A DNA stretch of 64,000 bases, from contig CACYWZ010000011.1 in NCBI GenBank assembly GCA_902778325.1, positions 1 through 64,000 on the forward strand. Direction: 5' to 3'. The translations under genes and the position numbers were made by a program. Each line of letters opens with the position of its first letter. Within the stretch, counting starts at the first letter, position 1. This document shows, in pieces, positions 53,933 to 62,048 of this stretch. The notes beneath the pieces are model-generated. The model was not told the origin of the DNA. It did no database searches and saw only the letters and a program-made list of their open reading frames with translations. The DNA is from an uncultured Spirochaetaceae bacterium (lineage in GTDB: Bacteria; Spirochaetota; Spirochaetia; Treponematales; Treponemataceae).

Positions 53933-53968
53933 AAAACCCGCTTGATTTTGGAGCGGGTTTTATTTTTT
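53933..53968 (+). terminator. Intrinsic terminator after pheS
   Basis: The stem AAAACCCGCT/AGCGGGTTTT (53933-53942 with 53952-53961) is followed by ATTTTTT. A second small inverted repeat (AGCAG/CTGCT) lies just before it. Confidence 0.9.
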
Positions 53969-53989
53969 ATTCACGATTGGAGAATCAAA

Positions 53990-54673
53990 ATGAAGCACAT
54001 CGGAGTTCTTGTTGCTGTTGAAATCGGCTCAGTCCTCGAAAAATACAAAGACAAGTTGAGAGAAGAAAAACACGCTCTTTTTTCTGTGTATGCCCTGCAA
54101 AAAGAAAACGCCACACTCTATTTTGTCCATTCTGGTGCGGGCGAAATACGAGCCGCAGCCGCCGCGCAACTCCTCGTGGACAAATATGACATTGACCTTC
54201 TGATAAACTTTGGCGTTGTTGGTGCGCTTACAAAAGATTTCAAAAGCGCTCAGACTTGCTTTGCCAAACGCGTCGTGCATTACGATTTTGACACAAGCGC
54301 GGCGGACAATTGCGAAGTCGGGCGATACAACGATTATCCAGAGGTATTTCTTCACACCAGCGCTGACATTCTTGAAAAAGCCAGCCGATTGTATCCCGAC
54401 ATTCCGCTCGTAACAGTCGCAAGCGGCGACAAGTTCATTGCAGACGAAGCGCAAAAGCAAAAGCTGCACGAAGATTTTTCGGCGGACATCTGCGATATGG
54501 AAAGCGCAGCCGTTGTGCTGATTTCGGATATGAACAGCGTTCCGAACCTGCTCATAAAGACAGTCGCAGACAGCGTTACGGGCGGCGCGGCAGAGTTTCG
54601 GGCGCGATTTTCAGAAGGCGCGGAAATTGCGCTCAAAATCGCAGATGATTTTTGCAATCAAAACTATTCGTGA
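53990..54673 (+). CDS. mtn: 5'-methylthioadenosine/S-adenosylhomocysteine nucleosidase-like protein
   Basis: A 227-residue phosphorylase-superfamily protein, which would cleave MTA or SAH to adenine and a thioribose derivative. INFGVVGALTKDF and CDMESAAVVLISD (substrate-binding Met-Glu) are visible. The conserved aspartate that usually follows the SD/AD in the base-binding loop appears as TVADSVTGGAA. The start is ATG 53990 with GGAGA upstream. Substrate preference within the family cannot be fixed by sequence alone. Confidence 0.82.
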   Translation: MKHIGVLVAVEIGSVLEKYKDKLREEKHALFSVYALQKENATLYFVHSGAGEIRAAAAAQLLVDKYDIDLLINFGVVGALTKDFKSAQTCFAKRVVHYDFDTSAADNCEVGRYNDYPEVFLHTSADILEKASRLYPDIPLVTVASGDKFIADEAQKQKLHEDFSADICDMESAAVVLISDMNSVPNLLIKTVADSVTGGAAEFRARFSEGAEIALKIADDFCNQNYS

Positions 54674-54692
54674 GCCTTTCCGTCTTGAAACA

Positions 54693-55283
54693 ATGTCAGC
54701 CGTGAAAAAATTTCTTTTCAAAATTGTTTTTATTCTCTGCGCCCTTTTCGCTTTTTGCGAAGAAGAGGAAAGGGCAAAAACGAGCGACGTCGAAATCACG
54801 CATTTGCTCTCGCTTGATTTCATGCTCTTGTTGAAGGAGCTTTCGAGCGGCGGAATCGGCTTTGGCGTTCAATATGAGCAGCAAGTCTTTCCGCATTACG
54901 CGCTCAAAGGCTATTTTGGACACGCGACAATAAACACTAAATGGCAAAATTACTATTGCACGACTGTGTCTTTCGCTCTTTTTGCCGAATGGTATCCGCT
55001 GAGCAATCAGCTCAGGGGGCTTTACATCGGCGCGGGAAGCTACTTTGATTATCTTGCCTACTTAATCGACGAAAATGAAGCGCAGAACATGAGCGGTGAA
55101 ATCTTGTCTGTCGTCTCTCAAGTCGGCTACAAGTTTTCACTCCCGCACAACTTTCTCATTGACGTGTTCTGCTCCTACAAATACCCCTACAAATCAAGCG
55201 TGCAACTTCTTGGGAGGGCAGAAGACTACTTGAAGAGCGGTTTTCAGTACGGAATCGGAATAAAGCGCGTTCTGCATCAGTGA
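54693..55283 (+). CDS. Secreted beta-barrel-like protein of unknown function
   Basis: About 196 residues from ATG 54693. A signal peptide (SAVKKFLFKIVFILCALFAFC) is followed by alternating hydrophobic strands ending in FQYGIGIKRVLHQ, a pattern of small outer-membrane beta-barrels. LRGLYIGAGSYFDYLAY resembles other such barrels. There is no clear ribosome-binding site; translation may be coupled to mtn, which ends 19 nt upstream. Confidence 0.65.
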   Translation: MSAVKKFLFKIVFILCALFAFCEEEERAKTSDVEITHLLSLDFMLLLKELSSGGIGFGVQYEQQVFPHYALKGYFGHATINTKWQNYYCTTVSFALFAEWYPLSNQLRGLYIGAGSYFDYLAYLIDENEAQNMSGEILSVVSQVGYKFSLPHNFLIDVFCSYKYPYKSSVQLLGRAEDYLKSGFQYGIGIKRVLHQ

Positions 55284-55328
55284 GGCTTTTGGCAGAATAA
55301 GGATTGCTCGATAGGAAATATTCACTCT

Positions 55329-55531
55329 TCCTCAAAATAAGGAAGGGTGTTTTTCTTATAAGTCGCATATCCTTAAAATAAGGAACTGCGGTTTTCTCAT
55401 AAGTTTGCTTTCCTTAAAATAAGGAAGTCAAAAAATCCAAAAAGTTGCATTCCTCAAAATAAGGAAAACCGTTATTTCATAAACCCCAAAATCCTTACGA
55501 TAAGGAAAGTTCAAAACCTAAAAAAGAATCC
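55329..55531. repeat. Phased array 7: about 41-bp spaced TTCCTTAAAATAAGGAA dyads
   Basis: TAAGGA starts at 55338, 55379, 55420, 55460 and 55501 (41, 41, 40, 41 bp), preceded in each unit by TCCTTAAAA or TCCTCAAAA to complete the dyad. Spacers vary but share CATAAG/CATAAA elements. It fills the 324-bp spacer before the DUF6261-like gene. Confidence 0.85.
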
Positions 55532-55607
55532 TTATCGCAAAGAAAAATTTGTCGTTTCCCGAAAAAATCATTATTTTGTAAGTAGATTCATAAAGGAGGA
55601 AAAATTT

Positions 55608-56324
55608 ATGAACAAGTTGAAAACTGCAATCCGCAACGCCGAGGTTGACGGACTTTCTGATTCGATTATCCGCAACTACAAAACCGACGAAAAGGCTCAA
55701 GCCGACCCATTCTTAAAACCGACTCTTGAGGAACTCGAAACTCTTTCTGCCAAAATCACGACAGCGATTTTGCAGGACAAAACGCTCTCGACGCTCGATT
55801 CTGCCGACAGCGCACGCGACGAGGCTGTAAAAACGCTGGGAACAGTTCTTGCCGCCTATGCCGTCTTCCCGATTGCGAGCAAAAAAGAGCTTTCTGCCCC
55901 GCTCAAAGCAATCTACGACAAGTACGCGAAAGCCGGAATCACGAGCGCAAACTACACGAGCGAATCTTCAATGATTGAAAGTATGTTGCAGGACTTTGCC
56001 GCAGATTCAGTCGCGGATAACATCAAGGGCTTGGAAGGTGTGGCTGAGGCAATCGCTTCTATCCGCACGGCTCAGGACGAGTTCACGAAAGCAAACGACG
56101 AGTATGTGAAGGCAAGCTCAAACAAAGGAGTTCCCGCCTCAAGTTTCAACAAGCCTATTGTTTCGCTTATCAACGACAAGCTCGTCCCGTATCTTAACGC
56201 GATGGCAATTGCAGGAAACGCAAACTGCCTCGACTTTGCGAAGAGCGTCGAGGCTGAAATCAACAGAGCAAACGAGGCAATCTCAAAGCGCGGAAAGAAG
56301 GCAGGCGCAAAGGCTTCTGAGTAA
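55608..56324 (+). CDS. DUF6261-like helical protein
   Basis: A 238-residue protein, all-helical and Ala/Glu/Lys-rich, with no membrane segment. MNKLKTAIRNAEVDGLSDSIIRNYKT leads into two long helical repeats, and it ends in a basic KRGKKAGAKASE. The assignment to DUF6261 is tentative and the function is unknown. AAGGAGG lies 7 nt upstream of ATG. A 3' fragment of a paralogue occurs at 60768-61124, on the far side of the defence block. Confidence 0.65.
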   Translation: MNKLKTAIRNAEVDGLSDSIIRNYKTDEKAQADPFLKPTLEELETLSAKITTAILQDKTLSTLDSADSARDEAVKTLGTVLAAYAVFPIASKKELSAPLKAIYDKYAKAGITSANYTSESSMIESMLQDFAADSVADNIKGLEGVAEAIASIRTAQDEFTKANDEYVKASSNKGVPASSFNKPIVSLINDKLVPYLNAMAIAGNANCLDFAKSVEAEINRANEAISKRGKKAGAKASE

Positions 56325-56393
56325 AACTTGAAAGGTCAAGCCTTTCAAGTTTTGGAATAAGGTATAAAAATTGTGCAAGTCGAGCTTGCACAA
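56323..56393 (+). terminator. Double hairpin between the DUF6261-like gene and Cap15
   Basis: The first stem CTTGAAAGG/CCTTTCAAG (56327-56335 with 56341-56349) followed by TTTT is a good terminator. The second, a perfect 9-bp stem TTGTGCAAG/CTTGCACAA (56371-56379 with 56385-56393), lies 22 bp further on without a clean T tract. The second may belong to the cassette that follows. Confidence 0.75.
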
Positions 56394-56423
56394 CTTTTGG
56401 ATTGAAGAGACAGGAGAAGATAA

Positions 56424-57059
56424 ATGCATGATTATTCAATACGGAACGAATCTAAGAGAAATACTTATTACTGGATTTCAGCGATTTCAATTTTAATAAC
56501 ACCCATATTAGTAGAACTTTTAGAAAGAATTATTTCAAAGGTGCCTGCATTAAATGATTTATATAAACAAATAAATTTCTTGGGATTTTCTATTTCAGCC
56601 GTTCTTGTTTTTACAGCTATATGGTTTTTGTTCTCTAAGAAGGTATGGAAGTTTTTAGCAAAAATAAAGATTGGAAAAACTCCTGATATTTCAGGAACAT
56701 GGATTTGCATTGGCGAAGGAAAAAAATATTCAGATTCAACCGAGGTTAATGATTGGAAAGGTGTTATCCAAATTGAACAAGAATATGAGAAAATTTTAAT
56801 TAAACTTACTACAGAGGAATCAAAATCTCATTCATATAGTCTTGTCGGTGATATAGAAATTCGTGATAAAAACGAAATTATTCTGTCTTATATGTATGAA
56901 AATGAACCGTTTCAAACTGAAGAAGGACTTAAACAGCATAAAGGATTTTGTAGACTGACATTTGATTTATCAAATAATACAGCAAATGGTCGTTATTACA
57001 CAGATAATGACAGAAGTTCTTACGGAACTATGAGTTTAAAAAAACAGGAAGGAAAATAA
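56424..57059 (+). CDS. cap15: CBASS effector Cap15 (two-helix membrane beta-barrel)
   Basis: 211 residues. Two membrane helices (about 14-36 and 47-70) are followed by a beta-barrel domain with the Cap15 pattern: DISGTWICIG, GVIQIEQEYEKILIKL, SHSYSLVGDIE, MYENEP, KQHKGFCRLTF and GRYYTDNDRSSYGTMSL. Cap15 binds a cyclic nucleotide signal and oligomerises in the inner membrane to kill the infected cell. The start has AGGAGA upstream. The next gene follows without a gap and encodes the nucleotidyltransferase, which makes this a minimal type I CBASS pair. It is AT-rich relative to the flanks. Confidence 0.85.
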   Translation: MHDYSIRNESKRNTYYWISAISILITPILVELLERIISKVPALNDLYKQINFLGFSISAVLVFTAIWFLFSKKVWKFLAKIKIGKTPDISGTWICIGEGKKYSDSTEVNDWKGVIQIEQEYEKILIKLTTEESKSHSYSLVGDIEIRDKNEIILSYMYENEPFQTEEGLKQHKGFCRLTFDLSNNTANGRYYTDNDRSSYGTMSLKKQEGK

Positions 57060-58037
57060 ATGAATTATTCACAAAAATTAAAGAGACTTCAAGAACGACG
57101 ACAGCCAGATTATAAACAATACTCTTTAGATAAAGCTTTTTCCGCAGAAGATTACAAATCGGAAATTGAAGAAGCGCAAGAATATGTAACTCGTGCTATG
57201 GAAGAATTACCCGCGCGCTCAACAGAAATAAGCTATGAAGAAGGCAACAGAGTAAAGCAACATTTAAAAGAAGAACTCCCGAATTACGGTTTTAATCCTG
57301 ATTTTAAATATCAAGGCTCTGTACCTTGTAACACTCATATAAAATTTCATAGCGATATTGATTTATTGGTAATCATAGATAAATTTGAGACTGTCGAAAA
57401 CTCTGCTAGAATTCGAAATAGATATACGGGGGATCCAAAAGAAGATTTAACAAGATTAAGAGCAGCGTGTATAAAAATACTAAAAGAAAATTATACAGTT
57501 GCAGACATAGAAAAGAACTCAAAGTCTATAAAAATTTCTGGTGGTAGTTTAAGAAGACAAATTGATGTTGTTCCAGCTAACTGGTATAACTCTGAAAATT
57601 GGTATAACTATAATTTGGATTATTATAGAGGAATTCAAATTTTTGATAGTAAAACAAAAGAAAGATACAAGAACTTTCCATTTTTAAATATTCATTTAAT
57701 TGATGAAAAGGATATGCAGACTTGTGGACTGTACAGACCGTTAGTAAGATTGGCTAAGACATTAAAAGAGGATTCAGAATCAAATATCAACATTTCAAGT
57801 TATGATATACAAGCGTTGCTATATAATATGGACAATTCAAATTTCTTTCAAAATGTTAAAGATACATTAATTTATACGACAGACTATTTGTATAAAACTG
57901 TACAAAATCCATATAAGTATCAATCCCTCGTCGTTCCAGATGGAACAAGACGAATAGCAGATAAAGTAGATATTAATGAAGTTAGAAAGTTATGCAATGA
58001 ATTTTATACCCTATCAGATGAATTAGGTATAATATAA
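57060..58037 (+). CDS. cdnE: CBASS CD-NTase (cGAS/DncV-like nucleotidyltransferase)
   Basis: A 325-residue CD-NTase that makes the cyclic oligonucleotide signal. The nucleotidyltransferase signature is intact: GS at 86-87, the Asp99-x-Asp101 pair in HSDIDLLVI, and the third acid Asp169 in RRQIDVVPANW. The helical C-terminal half includes LYRPLVRLAKTLKED. The ATG follows the Cap15 stop directly with AGGAAGG upstream. No Cap2/Cap3 or HORMA/TRIP13 genes accompany it. The clade letter is not determinable from sequence alone, so cdnE is only a working name. Confidence 0.88.
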   Translation: MNYSQKLKRLQERRQPDYKQYSLDKAFSAEDYKSEIEEAQEYVTRAMEELPARSTEISYEEGNRVKQHLKEELPNYGFNPDFKYQGSVPCNTHIKFHSDIDLLVIIDKFETVENSARIRNRYTGDPKEDLTRLRAACIKILKENYTVADIEKNSKSIKISGGSLRRQIDVVPANWYNSENWYNYNLDYYRGIQIFDSKTKERYKNFPFLNIHLIDEKDMQTCGLYRPLVRLAKTLKEDSESNINISSYDIQALLYNMDNSNFFQNVKDTLIYTTDYLYKTVQNPYKYQSLVVPDGTRRIADKVDINEVRKLCNEFYTLSDELGII

Positions 58038-58043
58038 CAAAAT

Positions 58044-58110
58044 CGTATAACAAGAAGTTCAAAGCCGACAAACCGGTCAAGCCAGTTTGCGGTTTAACTC
58101 ATTGTTATGT
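58044..58110. other. Integron attC recombination site
   Basis: The outer arms are TAACAA (58048-58053) and TTGTTA (58102-58107), ending in GTTATGT. The inner arms GAAGTTCAAAGCCGACAAAC and GTTTGCGGTTTAACTC pair, but the left arm carries extra unpaired bases. This asymmetry is the hallmark that lets an integron integrase recognise the folded bottom strand. The short loop is CGGTCAAGCCA. It directly follows the CD-NTase stop, as expected for a gene-cassette end. Its left part recurs at 60719. Confidence 0.82.
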
Positions 58111-58192
58111 AGACGCCACACTGGGGCGCGAGTTTGATAAAAACTAGAATTTTTAACTAAAAACTGATATATTAAAATTTATGGGAGATTAT

Positions 58193-59089
58193 ATGAAACA
58201 TTCAAAGGAAGAATATATTGGTATTTTTAGGGAACAGGCTGATAAAATTTTTGCTGACTTACTAAAATCAAAATTAACCCTAAATAACAAAGCTTCAGAA
58301 ATGAATAAAAGGATAAAGTCTTTCAGAGAAATTGAATTTTCAAAAATTCTTCAGCTTGCAAAATCTGAGAAATGGAATACAGAAATTCTTCTAGATGAAC
58401 TTTTGTTGCTTACTTATTCGTCTTATATTGTTATGCTTGAATTCCGAAACGATATTTGGCAGTATGAATATATGTCTTTTGCCCGTAGAATCGGTGAATT
58501 ATGGGAACCATTCTGCAAACTCCCATTTTATTATCCAATAAATAAGTTAAATTTAATAGAACCGCCAGAATTTTCTATTATTCAACAGAAAATTCAATCT
58601 GATGCAAATAACTTTATTGATACACTCAATCTAGATGACAAAATAAAACATGAGTTAAAACAAAAATATGAAATTCCGTGGACAATGGTTGATAGTGGCG
58701 GAATAAACTTGAATCTTGATTTACATTTTGAGCAAAACGAAATACATTATAATTGCGACTTTAAAAGTGGTTTTAGTTCCAATGAAAAAGGAAATACAAA
58801 CAGACTTTTACTGGTTGCAAGCATTTTTAATTATCTTGGAAAAAACGAAAAACAGATAATTTTCGTTCGCCAAAAAGAATCTGAAAATAATCATTACCTG
58901 CAAACTCTAAAAAATTCTAAATATTGGACTGTTTATTGTGCTGATGACTGTTATAAAGCTATAAAAGAGTTTACAGGTTTTGATTTAAGAAATTGGCTCA
59001 ATGAAAATGCACAGTGGCAAGATGATATAAGTGAAGAATTCCGAAAACATCTAGAGCAAAATGACCTTCTTAAATACTTGACATGGTAG
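58193..59089 (+). CDS. Putative type II restriction endonuclease
   Basis: About 298 residues from ATG 58193 (after GGGAG; an upstream ATG at 58181 is possible). The C-terminal part contains GGINLNLDLHFEQ and NCDFKSGFSSNEKGN, a D...(D/E)xK-like arrangement (DFK) of PD-(D/E)XK nucleases. FAPRRIGELWEPF-like helices make up the N-terminus. It precedes a DNA methyltransferase gene by 47 nt in the same cassette, which supports a restriction role. The specificity is unknown. Confidence 0.7.
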   Translation: MKHSKEEYIGIFREQADKIFADLLKSKLTLNNKASEMNKRIKSFREIEFSKILQLAKSEKWNTEILLDELLLLTYSSYIVMLEFRNDIWQYEYMSFARRIGELWEPFCKLPFYYPINKLNLIEPPEFSIIQQKIQSDANNFIDTLNLDDKIKHELKQKYEIPWTMVDSGGINLNLDLHFEQNEIHYNCDFKSGFSSNEKGNTNRLLLVASIFNYLGKNEKQIIFVRQKESENNHYLQTLKNSKYWTVYCADDCYKAIKEFTGFDLRNWLNENAQWQDDISEEFRKHLEQNDLLKYLTW

Positions 59090-59136
59090 TGCTTGTATAG
59101 TATTTTATCTTAAGTAATTGCTTAAGGGGAAGGGCT

Positions 59137-60708
59137 ATGCATGATACATTATGTTCTTATTACACAGATTCTGAAGACATAACAAATTATATGGCTTCAA
59201 TGCTTGAAGTTAACAATGGAGATGTAATTCTAGAACCATCTGCAGGTAGCGGTCTTTTTATAGATGAACTTTTAAGAACAAATAAAACAATTCATATTGA
59301 TGGACTTGACATAGATAAAAAAGCAATTTCTATCCTTAAAGAAAAATATAAGAATAATTCTTCTGTAAGTATTAGAGAAACAGACACACTGTTTGACCAG
59401 GAATTAGACAAATTTCAACAAACTGATTTATGGTTAAAAAACACAGATACTCTTTTTGATGAAGAATTGGATTTTTTTGAATCTGCAGGCGGACACTATT
59501 CAAAAGTAATTGGCAATCCACCTTATGGAGCTTGGCAAGATTATGAAAAACGAGATTTACTCAAGAAGAAGTATATCGGTCAGTATGTAAAGGAGACTTA
59601 TTCTCTGTTTCTACTTCGTTGTATTTCAGTTCTTAAAATGCACGGAAAATTATCATTTATTATTCCAGATACTTTTATGTTTTTAAATTTACATCATAAA
59701 TTACGTTCATTTTTATTAACGAAATCAAAAATATCAGAGATTTTAATATTCCCATCAAAATTCTTTCCTGGAGTAAGTTTCGGTTATTCAAATTTATCAA
59801 TCATAACTTTGGAGAGAGCTGACAAGAAATCATCTCTTGAAAATGAAATAAAAATATATAAAGGATTTAAAGATTCAAGCGAATTTGCCTTACTTCATAC
59901 TTTAAAAAATGAACTGCCAACATATATAGAATCTTACACATTAAAACAAGATGATATTTTTAATACTCCACAACATAGATTTATTCTAGCAGAAAAGTCT
60001 GAAAATACAATTATTGTAAACTCAGAAAAAACTTTAGGAGATGTTGCTGACATAGTTACAGGTTTTTATAGTGGAGATAATACGCGCTTTATTCGAGTTA
60101 AAGATAAATCTGTAAAAGGCTCTAAGAATTATGAAATTGTTGACTCAGAAAAAATTTCAACAGAGAAATCTTTATATGGAATTGAAAATATGCAAGAAGC
60201 ATATATACCTTATGTCAAAAGTTCATCTAAAACAAAATATGCAAAAGATGATGACGAATGGTTCGTTCGATGGGATAAAGAAACTGTAAATTACTATAAT
60301 TCCAATAAAAAGTCACGTTTTCAAAATTCATCATTTTACTTTAGAAAAGGAATTTGCATTCCAATGGTAAAATCAAGTTCTATAAATGCTTTTTTAATGG
60401 AAAATAAAGTTTTTGACCAATCAATAGTAGGAATCTTTCCCAGAGATGAAAACAAAATGCTATATGTGTTGGGACTTATGAATTCAGATGTTATTAATAA
60501 AATTATTCATATTATCAACCCTACAGCAAATAATTCTTCTAATTATATAAAACAAATTCCTTATAAAGAACCTTCTAAACAAAAATTGGATGAAATTTCA
60601 AATTTGGTAAAAGAAGCTTTGCAATTAACGAAAAATCACAATTTTGACGAACTTTCAAATATTCACAAAAAAATAAATTCATATTTTACTGAAATATATA
60701 CTGCTTAA
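59137..60708 (+). CDS. Type II N6-adenine DNA methyltransferase
   Basis: 523 residues. Motif I EPSAGSG (33-39) and motif IV NPPY (127-130) in the gamma-like order identify an amino-methyltransferase, likely m6A. Residues 300-520 contain a target-recognition region (GDVADIVTGFYSGDNTRF). An internal tandem duplication lies between motifs: TDTLFDQELD (82-91) and TDTLFDEELD (103-112), 21 residues apart. It should protect host DNA from the adjacent nuclease. GGGGAAGG lies upstream of ATG. It is AT-rich like the CBASS genes. Confidence 0.88.
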   Translation: MHDTLCSYYTDSEDITNYMASMLEVNNGDVILEPSAGSGLFIDELLRTNKTIHIDGLDIDKKAISILKEKYKNNSSVSIRETDTLFDQELDKFQQTDLWLKNTDTLFDEELDFFESAGGHYSKVIGNPPYGAWQDYEKRDLLKKKYIGQYVKETYSLFLLRCISVLKMHGKLSFIIPDTFMFLNLHHKLRSFLLTKSKISEILIFPSKFFPGVSFGYSNLSIITLERADKKSSLENEIKIYKGFKDSSEFALLHTLKNELPTYIESYTLKQDDIFNTPQHRFILAEKSENTIIVNSEKTLGDVADIVTGFYSGDNTRFIRVKDKSVKGSKNYEIVDSEKISTEKSLYGIENMQEAYIPYVKSSSKTKYAKDDDEWFVRWDKETVNYYNSNKKSRFQNSSFYFRKGICIPMVKSSSINAFLMENKVFDQSIVGIFPRDENKMLYVLGLMNSDVINKIIHIINPTANNSSNYIKQIPYKEPSKQKLDEISNLVKEALQLTKNHNFDELSNIHKKINSYFTEIYTA

Positions 60709-60718
60709 TTTATAAAAA

Positions 60719-60756
60719 CACATAACAAGAAGTTCAAAGCCGACAAAAACTTTGTC
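60719..60756. other. Truncated attC site at the right end of the cassette array
   Basis: From ATAACAAG (60722) a 26-nt stretch is identical to the left arm of the attC at 58047, and GACAAA-AAC-TTTGTC (60742-60756) forms the tip of a hairpin. The right arm ending in GTTATGT is missing. The sequence instead runs into coding DNA of the DUF6261-like fragment, which marks a deletion or illegitimate junction. Confidence 0.72.
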
Positions 60757-60767
60757 ACAAAAGTTGC

Positions 60768-61124
60768 TCTTCGTGGCTTTACGCCACCGCAACAGCCGCC
60801 TATGCACAAGAGTCGCTACTTGTGAAGAGCCTCATCTCCGATATGGGTGCTGAGCAGTTCCAAGACGCTCTAAAGACTCTCGATGGCGTCAAGCATTATC
60901 TTGATGCGCTTGAGGACGTGCAAAAGAGGTTTGACAAGGCGAGCGACGAGTTCAGGGACGCAAAAATCACCAAAGGAATTAGCCCTACAGAAGCAAAGCG
61001 AACACTTTTGACGCTTTTCAATGGCGAGTTCTGCACTTACTTGAGCGCAATGGCAAGCAGCAAGGGAGGCGATTACAAGGCACTTTCTGAAAAGATTGAT
61101 GCCGAAATTGACAAAGCGAAATAA
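60768..61124 (+). pseudogene. 3' fragment of a DUF6261-like paralogue
   Basis: The frame is open upstream of the GTG at 60822 to about 60768, reading WLYATATAAYAQESLLVKSLIS, which aligns with the middle of the complete protein at 55608 (IYDKYAKAGITSANY...MIESMLQDF). The N-terminal half is missing and replaced by the half attC. The C-terminal half (FDKASDEFRDAKITKGISP; EIDKAK) is intact. A shorter protein could still be made from the GTG at 60822, but no ribosome-binding site supports it. Confidence 0.75.
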
Positions 61125-61130
61125 AAAATA

Positions 61131-61176
61131 AAAATACCCTCGGCTTTCTTATTTTCAAAACCGAGGGCTTTTTTTT
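61131..61176. terminator. Bidirectional terminator before sppA end
   Basis: The stem ACCCTCGG/CCGAGGG (61136-61143 with 61161-61167) with an inner AAA/TTT extension, A tract on the left and T8 on the right, serves both convergent genes. Confidence 0.85.
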
Positions 61177-61188
61177 GCGCTCAAAAAA

Positions 61189-62019
61189 TCAAAGCTCGCA
61201 AATGTACGCAGGATAGCGCATTGAAGGCGACTTCACAAGATTTAAGAGAGCGAGCGTCTCGCCAAGCGGTGAGAGCGGGCTGAAAGCGCCCTTCAGCATT
61301 TTCATGAGCGACTTCTTCGGCTTTCGCTTGATGTCGCGAACTTCCGCCTTGAAATCTTTTGAGCCGAACTCTTTTTCCTTGAGGAAATCAATCGCATCAT
61401 CAAAGCTCATCACTTCGTCAACAAGTCCGTTCGCCTTCGCCTGAAGAGCGCTATAAACGCGACCGTCCGCGAGTTCTTTGACGCGCTCAAGCGGCATATT
61501 GCGGCTTTCTGCGACGATGGACGTGAACTGCTCATAGCATTCGTCTGCGATTGACTGCATAATCGCGCGGTGCTCGTCCGTCGTTTCGATGTCTGGACTT
61601 CCCATGATTTTGTTTTTTCCTGCGTGGATTGTCTCGCTCTTGATGCCGTATTTTGAAAGAACAGCCGTCAAGTCAAGGAAGCGGTTTGCGATAACGCCGA
61701 TTGAGCCTGTGAGCGTGTTGCGGTTCGCGATGATTTTCCCTGCCGAGCAGCCGATATAATAGCCGCCCGACGCCGCTATGTCAGCAAAATACGCGTAAAC
61801 AGGGCGCTTTGTTTCTTCGCGGTACTTTTTTATCGCAAGATACATTTCGTCCGATTCATAAACGCTTCCGCCAGGCGAATTGATGAAAAGAACAAGAGCG
61901 ACGTTCTTTTTGTCGTCCGTCAAGTCCTCGATTTTGTCCAAAAGCCACTCTTGATTATATGTCTCGCCTTTTTCTTCTATAACGCCCTCAATAAAAAACT
62001 TTGCAATGTACTTTCCCAT
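61189..62019 (-). CDS. sppA: Signal peptide peptidase SppA-like S49 protease
   Basis: A 276-residue short-form SppA. The S49 core has LVLFINSPGGSVYES, DIAASGGYYIGCSA with the catalytic serine in ASGG, and GSIGVIANR with GKNKIMG. There is no N-terminal membrane helix, so it may be cytoplasmic or peripheral, unlike E. coli SppA. AGGAGA lies upstream of ATG 62019. The promoter region carries two adjacent palindromes shared with the divergent MFS gene. Confidence 0.88.
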   Translation of the reverse strand: MGKYIAKFFIEGVIEEKGETYNQEWLLDKIEDLTDDKKNVALVLFINSPGGSVYESDEMYLAIKKYREETKRPVYAYFADIAASGGYYIGCSAGKIIANRNTLTGSIGVIANRFLDLTAVLSKYGIKSETIHAGKNKIMGSPDIETTDEHRAIMQSIADECYEQFTSIVAESRNMPLERVKELADGRVYSALQAKANGLVDEVMSFDDAIDFLKEKEFGSKDFKAEVRDIKRKPKKSLMKMLKGAFSPLSPLGETLALLNLVKSPSMRYPAYICEL

Positions 62020-62048
62020 GGATATCTCCTAAAACATTTGTATTATCA

